Source: Deferribacteraceae bacterium
GTDB taxonomy: Bacteria > Chrysiogenota > Deferribacteres > Deferribacterales > JAISNW01
Length of the DNA: 6,399 nucleotides
Direction of reading: 5' to 3'
NCBI GenBank assembly: GCA_031278965.1
Contig: JAITJJ010000045.1
Coordinates: forward strand, 1-6,399
Shown: piece after piece, positions 1 to 4,050 of the stretch
Layout of the letters: each line of letters begins with the position of its first letter
Numbering within the stretch: position 1 is the stretch's first letter
Made by a program: the position numbers and the translations under genes
The notes under the pieces: generated by a model
Seen by the model: only the letters and a program-made list of their open reading frames with translations
The model's database searches: none
What the model was told of the DNA's origin: nothing

Positions 1-258
1 CAATATCTTTTTGTCTATGGAAAGGTAGAAAAAATCGCCCAAAAGGGAGAAGGCAAGGGTTATTGCCCGCCATACCAGAAAGATTGCGGCTCCCCGGAGC
101 TGCCCTAAAACCGCAAAAGAGAGCGATAAAAAACATACTTTCAGATTTTTTACAAGCTCTCTTGCGGTGGAGAAGAGCGGGAGAAGTTTTTTCCCGAACA
201 ATATTTTCCCAAGCATCTTTTCAATAAAATTATAAAAAAAGGAAACGAGTATAGGCAA
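1..258 (-). CDS. Unidentified hydrophobic protein, N-terminal part (runs off left edge)
   Basis: An open frame on the minus strand continues without a stop to the first base of the window, giving 86 codons from a TTG at 258-256 or 72 from the ATG at 216-214. An in-frame TGA lies four codons upstream of the TTG, so the start must be one of these two. The TTG has AAGGAG in front but only 3 bases away; the ATG has no clear ribosome site. Counting from the TTG, the protein begins with a mixed hydrophobic/lysine stretch, then shows two hydrophobic segments (about residues 40-52 and 56-74) separated by a short Gln-Leu-Arg turn, suggesting an inner-membrane protein. I do not recognise the family. 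It follows the cytochrome gene after a hairpin and may be a separate transcription unit. It could also be a chance open frame, since only its N-terminal part is visible. Confidence 0.4.
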   Translation of the reverse strand, partial: MPILVSFFYNFIEKMLGKILFGKKLLPLFSTARELVKNLKVCFLSLSFAVLGQLRGAAIFLVWRAITLAFSLLGDFFYLSIDKKIL

Positions 259-261
259 ATG

Positions 262-267
262 CTCCTT
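262..267 (-). promoter_or_regulatory. Shine-Dalgarno-like AAGGAG before the TTG start
   Basis: The minus strand reads AAGGAG, then CAT, then TTG. The 3-base spacing is shorter than at the other genes here, which have GGAGG about 4 to 9 bases before ATG. It is the main reason to consider the TTG at 258 as the start of the left-edge gene rather than the ATG at 216. Confidence 0.3.
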
Positions 268-300
268 ATTTCACTTTATTCTCTTCTGCGTTTTTTCTCA

Positions 301-328
301 TTAATATTCTTTTTAACCATAATTGCAA
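301..328 (-). promoter_or_regulatory. Weak sigma70-like promoter candidate
   Basis: On the minus strand TTGCAA (328-323) is followed after 16 bases by TATTAA (306-301). Each hexamer matches the sigma70 consensus at 4 of 6 positions. It sits directly after the hairpin that follows the cytochrome gene and before the left-edge gene, where a new promoter would be expected if the hairpin terminates. The region is AT-rich, so a chance match is quite possible. Confidence 0.22.
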
Positions 329-330
329 AG

Positions 331-356
331 GCGGGCAGCCTATTTTGACTGCCCGC
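331..356 (-). terminator. GC-rich hairpin after the cytochrome gene, possible weak terminator
   Basis: GCGGGCAG (331-338) and CTGCCCGC (349-356) form a perfect 8-base-pair stem with a 10-base loop, about 50 bases beyond the cytochrome stop codon. Position and stem strength fit a transcript end or a 3' mRNA-stabilising structure. Read on the minus strand, the stem is followed by CTTTGCAATT, which has only a three-T run, so it lacks the U-tract of a classical intrinsic terminator. Termination may be leaky or Rho-dependent. Confidence 0.45.
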
Positions 357-407
357 ACATATCTTTAATCCCCGCTCAATTATATTTAACCCACAAGGCA
401 AAGCTCT

Positions 408-947
408 CTACGGGTTCGGCGGGTGTACTCCGCCGGAGTTGCGTTCCAAGGTTTGGTGACAAGTTTTACACCCTCTTGTTACCCTGTCGTTCCCAAAAAT
501 CAAAGCTCCGGATGCTACAAGCGAATGACATCCGGTTGTGCAGTGCCGTCCCTGTCTTCCCGTACTGCTGCCGTCAGAATTATAGAGATCGCCTCCCCAT
601 CCCCGTTTATGATTGGAAGGAGCGGCGATTAGATGGCATTCGTCGCAGAAGGAACTGTCGGTATGGCAGGAAGCGCAGCTTTCACGCGACCATTGCGCTT
701 TTAAAGCGTGCCCTTTATATACATAGGCGCTCGTATGATCCCGGGGTTTGCTGTCTTGATGGCAGTCTATGCAGGCGATTCTATCTATGTGACAGCTAAG
801 GCATTCGCTTTCATCTGCTTTGCTTACTTTACCGTGCCGGGTTTTCCAAGAGCCGTCGTGGGTCTCCGGCTTATCTGACTCCACGGCAAAAGCAGCAGTT
901 ATGGCAAAGGACAAAGCAAATGCCGCTGTTATTATTATCTTTTTCAT
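408..947 (-). CDS. Periplasmic multiheme cytochrome c (six heme-binding sites, one atypical CX3CH)
   Basis: This 179-residue protein is probably a periplasmic electron carrier passing electrons to or from the reductase encoded upstream. Residues 1-21 form a classical Sec signal peptide (Met-Lys-Lys, hydrophobic core, Ala-Phe-Ala cleavage site before Val22). The mature part has five canonical heme c sites: CLSCH 49-53, CIDCH 59-63, CASCH 91-95, CDECH 101-105 and CKTCH 160-164. A sixth, CTTGCH at 136-141, has three residues between the cysteines. Seven further histidines (30, 38, 71, 80, 113, 135, 175) could supply distal ligands, so bis-histidine hemes are plausible. The high heme density is typical of small multiheme cytochromes, but I cannot assign a subfamily. 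GGAGG lies four bases before the ATG, and the gene starts 20 bases after the barrel gene, so both are surely co-transcribed. Heme count is read from motifs; redox partners are inferred from the neighbourhood. Confidence 0.92.
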   Translation of the reverse strand: MKKIIITAAFALSFAITAAFAVESDKPETHDGSWKTRHGKVSKADESECLSCHIDRIACIDCHQDSKPRDHTSAYVYKGHALKAQWSRESCASCHTDSSFCDECHLIAAPSNHKRGWGGDLYNSDGSSTGRQGRHCTTGCHSLVASGALIFGNDRVTRGCKTCHQTLERNSGGVHPPNP

Positions 948-967
948 CTTTCCTCCGTATTATCGGG

Positions 968-2455
968 TTACAAAACCCAATTGAGCATAAGCTCTGCCCT
1001 GGTGTCCATTGAATCGTTAAAATCGTTGTTATATGCGCTGTATACAGAGCTGGATACGACCGATATATCCGCCCCTATTGTCAGTCCCGTCCCGGAGAGG
1101 GTGTATTCTCCGCCCAGATAAAAGGTGCGGGCATCTTCCTCAAAACGTTTTAACGAAGGAGCAAGAAACACCGTTCGCTCTTCTTCGGGGTAATAATATC
1201 GGTATTTCTGAAAATTTGTTCCGCCCCAAAGTGCGAAATCACCCAAAGACCAGCTTATTTCACCACCGATCTGAAAGGTGCTCTCCTCTTTAAGATTTCC
1301 GTCTTTGGGGGCTGTCCAGATGTCGCCCGATATCTTAATATATATGGTCGGAGAGAATACGCCGTTTAAATCAATACTTGCATATACACGAGAAAAATCC
1401 CGGTGTGCGTAGTCCGCATCCCCGGCTATAATTTTGCCTTCCCCGCCGATGCTTACCGCAAGCCACTCCCGGATTCCCTGCGATATCTCCCCCGCAAGGA
1501 TGGTATTTTTCCCTTCTTGCCCTAAACTTGTGCTATAAGGGTCTAAAAAGAGAGTGACTTCCTCTCCGTAACTGTCGGTAATGGTTCTGGCAGAAGCGGT
1601 AATAACAGTGCCGCCCAGCCCTTCAACAACAGGCTTAAAATCCAATATGGCTCCCGCCTGAATATCGTTTGCCGAATCAATACGTTTATAGTTAAGGTAG
1701 AGATTGCCGGGGGGAATCTTTCCGTCTATGCGGGCTTTTATAACATCATTGCGATATTCCTGCGTTCTGTCATCATAGGCCTGATACTCTGCCCTTATCC
1801 TTAAAAAGTCAGAGGGGGAAGCGTCTGCTCCGCCGCCGTAAATATACGTGTGCGGATCGGTTGCATAAAAGCTCACCGGCAGAGCGTAGAGAGCGTGAAG
1901 CGTTAAACGTTTCTTAAAGAGAGAAACATCAATATTCCCTCCGTCCGCCAGTTGGGTGTCTATGTGGGAGAGATACTGCCGACCGAGGGTTACGGCAGTC
2001 AGCGGTATAATATCTTCAAAAACAGCGTTGCCCTGATATACACGCAAAGCAGAGAGATCATCTTTTCTCTCGGCGTAAAAACCGTTCCTTGAGGCACTAA
2101 AAGTTTCCGGTTCAAATTTTTCTGAGGCATAACCGCCCCGCAGATAAAGGTTGAAGGCTATATCGCCTCCCGCAGCCTCAATATTGCCTGCCTTTAATCG
2201 GAGATAGGCGAATTCCTCTGTCAAACTATCTTCAAAATAGCGGTATACGGTGCGGGACGCAGCGGTAAGAGCAACTTCGGCCCCGCCGGGCGCAACGCTT
2301 CCTGCGCTGTATTTTATCCCTCCGACAGAATAGTGCCGTTTCCAAGTATTCGGCGTCTGATATTCCCCGCCCTCAAGGGCAAAAGAATTCAGGCAGAAAA
2401 ACACACTCCAAAACAGCACCATATATATAACAAGTGGTATCTTTAACCGTTTCAT
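968..2455 (-). CDS. Probable outer-membrane beta-barrel protein
   Basis: The 495-residue product starts with a signal peptide (Met-Lys-Arg, hydrophobic residues 6-21, Ser-Phe-Ala then cleavage near residue 26). The mature chain is built of short alternating hydrophobic/polar stretches rich in Tyr, Gly and aromatic residues, separated by charged or Gly/Asp turns, for example around residues 101-110, 218-227, 249-257, 396-415 and 443-462. It ends in an amphipathic strand closing on Asn-Trp-Val-Leu. This is the pattern of an outer-membrane barrel. A Leu-Gly-Arg-Gln-Tyr segment at 157-161 resembles Gly-Arg-Gln segments I associate with barrels near cytochromes, a weak hint. The only cysteine (21) is in the signal peptide, so the chain carries no heme and lacks the Cys-X-X-Cys motif of MtrB-type porins. 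It is shorter than MtrB/DmsF barrels (roughly 650-700 residues). GGAGGAG lies just before the ATG. Its place between the reductase genes and the cytochrome suggests a porin that holds a cytochrome or admits substrate; that role is inferred. Confidence 0.8.
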   Translation of the reverse strand: MKRLKIPLVIYMVLFWSVFFCLNSFALEGGEYQTPNTWKRHYSVGGIKYSAGSVAPGGAEVALTAASRTVYRYFEDSLTEEFAYLRLKAGNIEAAGGDIAFNLYLRGGYASEKFEPETFSASRNGFYAERKDDLSALRVYQGNAVFEDIIPLTAVTLGRQYLSHIDTQLADGGNIDVSLFKKRLTLHALYALPVSFYATDPHTYIYGGGADASPSDFLRIRAEYQAYDDRTQEYRNDVIKARIDGKIPPGNLYLNYKRIDSANDIQAGAILDFKPVVEGLGGTVITASARTITDSYGEEVTLFLDPYSTSLGQEGKNTILAGEISQGIREWLAVSIGGEGKIIAGDADYAHRDFSRVYASIDLNGVFSPTIYIKISGDIWTAPKDGNLKEESTFQIGGEISWSLGDFALWGGTNFQKYRYYYPEEERTVFLAPSLKRFEEDARTFYLGGEYTLSGTGLTIGADISVVSSSVYSAYNNDFNDSMDTRAELMLNWVL

Positions 2456-2475
2456 AACTCCTCCAAATGGTTTTA

Positions 2476-2491
2476 AGCGCGATTATGCGCT
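2476..2491 (-). other. Small hairpin in the chaperone-barrel gap
   Basis: AGCGC (2476-2480) pairs with GCGCT (2487-2491) around a six-base loop, within the 75-base gap between the chaperone stop and the barrel gene. On the minus strand it is followed by TAAAACC, so it is not a terminator. It may influence mRNA processing or be a chance structure. No convincing promoter was seen in this gap. Confidence 0.25.
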
Positions 2492-2530
2492 CTTAGCGGC
2501 ACACAAACATAAAAACACAAGTCCATCCGC

Positions 2531-3199
2531 TCAAGCGGCGAGATCCCCGACAAAAAGCGTTTCGCAGATTATGAAGCCCTCCGTCAGTTTGGCAATGCCC
2601 TGATAATACAAGCCGCTTTCATCCGGCAATTTGCCGGATTGAAGATAAAGATCCTTGCAGCATATCGGCACCCATTTCAAGATGTGATCGACCAAAAACT
2701 TCTGCTGAACGCCTAAAGTATCTTTGCCCGAAGCAGAGCGCTTACACAGATGCGCCATAAAGTGAAACTCAGCGCTGAGATGATCTTCCGGTTCTTTAAA
2801 GTTATCAGTTTTTCCGATGCCTTCCCCGCAGTAAATCTCAAGCACTTGATCGCGTTGTTCCTGCATTATAAGGTGTTTAGGGGAGAGATAATATGATTCC
2901 TGCGGGCAGATATTCTTCACCGCATCATGTTGGGAAATCCCAAGGAAGAGGCGCGCAAAAAACCGTCTATACTCTCTTGCCGTTTTATCAGGATTGGTAT
3001 TCTTGTCAAAAAATACTTCCAACAGAGAGACGCCTTCCCTGATTTCAGCGGAAGCAAACTCTTCCGCCATCGTTATAAACACCGGGATATACTTTTTTAA
3101 CCGGGCAAGGTAATCGGGAGCGGCTTCCGTATAAAACGGAGCAGCAAGCAATTTGTATATTTCCGCCCTGACTGCCGAGTATTCAGCATAATCGTCCAT
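2531..3199 (-). CDS. TorD/DmsD-family molybdoenzyme maturation chaperone
   Basis: This 222-residue cytoplasmic protein matches the TorD/DmsD family, all-helical chaperones that bind the twin-arginine signal and apo-form of a molybdoenzyme until the cofactor is inserted. The hallmark E-P-x-D-H motif is at 136-140 (EPEDH), followed by Glu144 and a helix ending Met-Ala-His. The upstream Tyr-x-Arg-x-Phe-x-Arg-Leu-Phe-Leu-Gly segment (77-87) and the later His-Ile-Leu-Lys-Trp-Val-Pro segment (172-178) also fit. Length is normal for the family, and there is no signal peptide or membrane segment. AGGAGG lies four bases before the ATG. It sits directly behind the iron-sulfur subunit gene, as chaperone genes often do in dms-type operons, so its client is most likely the molybdenum subunit encoded upstream. 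Because that protein's N-terminus is outside the window, the Tat signal it would bind cannot be seen. Confidence 0.92.
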   Translation of the reverse strand: MDDYAEYSAVRAEIYKLLAAPFYTEAAPDYLARLKKYIPVFITMAEEFASAEIREGVSLLEVFFDKNTNPDKTAREYRRFFARLFLGISQHDAVKNICPQESYYLSPKHLIMQEQRDQVLEIYCGEGIGKTDNFKEPEDHLSAEFHFMAHLCKRSASGKDTLGVQQKFLVDHILKWVPICCKDLYLQSGKLPDESGLYYQGIAKLTEGFIICETLFVGDLAA

Positions 3200-3238
3200 C
3201 TTCCCTCCTAAGGATACTAAAGATCCGTGCGCCGTCTC

Positions 3239-3278
3239 TCCCCCAAACGTCCCGAATTCTTACAGGACACTTGGGGGA
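3239..3278 (-). repeat. Interrupted palindrome between the iron-sulfur and chaperone genes
   Basis: TCCCCCAA (3239-3246) is perfectly complementary to TTGGGGGA (3271-3278). Inside, after a two-base mismatch on each side, GTCC (3249-3252) pairs with GGAC (3265-3268), leaving a 12-base loop that includes GAATTC. No T-run follows on the minus strand, so an intrinsic terminator is unlikely. It lies wholly in the 98-base gap and is by far the strongest secondary structure in the gaps. It could be an mRNA-processing or stability element that sets different levels of enzyme and chaperone, or a REP-like or miniature mobile palindrome present elsewhere in the genome. Confidence 0.55.
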
Positions 3279-3297
3279 CAGGAAAATATGGTGTGTA

Positions 3298-4050
3298 TCA
3301 GCTCTTTGCCTTAAAGAGTATGCTCGGATTTGTGTTTGAACCAAGCGCCTCAACATAGTCGCTTTCAAACTCCGGCAAAGCTTCCGGAGAACCGGGGTAT
3401 TTGATCGCAAGCTGTTCAAGCGTGTCCGCATCCAATGCCCTGTTCCAACACGCGGCTACACACGCCGGACGGCGTCCGTCTTTTACACGTTCTAAGCAGA
3501 GCGTGCACTTGGTCATCTTCGGTCTTGCGGGATCGCTTAAGGCAAAATCCCGGTAATTTTCAGAATAAAATTGCGGGGCGCTCCAAGGGCAGGCGTCTTT
3601 GCATCTACCGCACGATATGCAGTTTATATTGTTCACAAGCACCGCGCCAATCGTGCTTTCTTTATAGATGCTCCCTGTAGGGCATACTTTTACGCACGCG
3701 GGATCTTCGCAGTGGTTGCACCCTATGGAGAGATAGCGCCTGTCCAGATTATAGCGGAAGATCCCTTTCTCATCCGTGGTTATAGCCCCGGTTTCGGCGG
3801 TCTCCACACGCCGCCACTGCTCTTTCATATAGTATTTGCGGTAACGGGCATAGTTGGTGGCACCGGTTGCGCTGTCTATATAATCGTTCGCATCTGTCCG
3901 GTTGTCGCTGTCCGCCAGATTGGGGTTTACGGTCAGTTCGTTTACCTCCGCATCCCCTCTGCGGGCGTCGTTCCAATTTTTGCAGGCTGTAAGGCAAGTT
4001 TTGCACCCTATGCACCTGTCTTGGTTAAAGTAGAAACCCCATTGACTCAT
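3298..4050 (-). CDS. DmsB-like iron-sulfur subunit with four [4Fe-4S] clusters
   Basis: The 250-residue protein is the electron-transfer subunit of the molybdoenzyme. Four cysteine quartets are intact: C13/C16/C19/C23, C111/C114/C119/C123, C144/C147/C150/C154 and C182/C185/C197/C201. This is the DmsB arrangement, with all sixteen cysteines kept; the Trp-for-Cys change giving a [3Fe-4S] cluster in NarH-type subunits is absent. E. coli DmsB is about 205 residues. The extra length here comes mainly from an Asn/Asp/Thr/Tyr-rich insertion between the first and second quartets (about residues 30-95) and from a C-terminal tail after 205. No signal peptide is present, as expected if it is exported folded with the Tat-carrying catalytic subunit (inference). 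The ATG overlaps the upstream stop as ATGA, with GGAGGA 8 bases ahead, so translation is probably coupled and the two products made in equal amounts. No DmsC-like anchor gene follows. Confidence 0.95.
   Translation of the reverse strand: MSQWGFYFNQDRCIGCKTCLTACKNWNDARRGDAEVNELTVNPNLADSDNRTDANDYIDSATGATNYARYRKYYMKEQWRRVETAETGAITTDEKGIFRYNLDRRYLSIGCNHCEDPACVKVCPTGSIYKESTIGAVLVNNINCISCGRCKDACPWSAPQFYSENYRDFALSDPARPKMTKCTLCLERVKDGRRPACVAACWNRALDADTLEQLAIKYPGSPEALPEFESDYVEALGSNTNPSILFKAKS
4047..4050 (-). promoter_or_regulatory. ATGA start-stop overlap, translational coupling
   Basis: The TGA ending the catalytic subunit gene (4049-4047) overlaps the ATG of the iron-sulfur subunit gene (4050-4048), giving ATGA. 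The ribosome site GGAGGA (4064-4059) lies inside the last codons of the upstream gene. This fixes the start of the iron-sulfur subunit and is a common arrangement for subunits of one complex. Confidence 0.85.

Noticed and set aside
276..320. A 14-codon basic micro-ORF on the minus strand, starting ATG-GTT-AAA-AAG and ending in TAA, just upstream of the left-edge gene
   Set aside because: It has no ribosome site before its ATG, overlaps an AT-rich promoter-like stretch, and its lysine/arginine bias follows from A-rich sequence. A leader-peptide role cannot be supported.
417..435. CGGCGG/CCGCCG hairpin at the end of the cytochrome coding sequence
   Set aside because: It lies inside the last codons, is only six base pairs with no T-run, and is explained by Gly/Pro codon choice. 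The hairpin at 331-356 is a better transcript-end candidate.
323..799. A 158-codon plus-strand open frame opposite the cytochrome
   Set aside because: The complementary frame has a signal peptide and six heme motifs, so this Cys/Arg-rich translation is a shadow of it.
2483..2488. CATAAT on the minus strand as a possible -10 box for the barrel and cytochrome genes
   Set aside because: No acceptable -35 element lies 16-18 bases upstream; the nearest TTGTGT is 13 bases away. It also sits within the small hairpin, so a promoter call is not supported.
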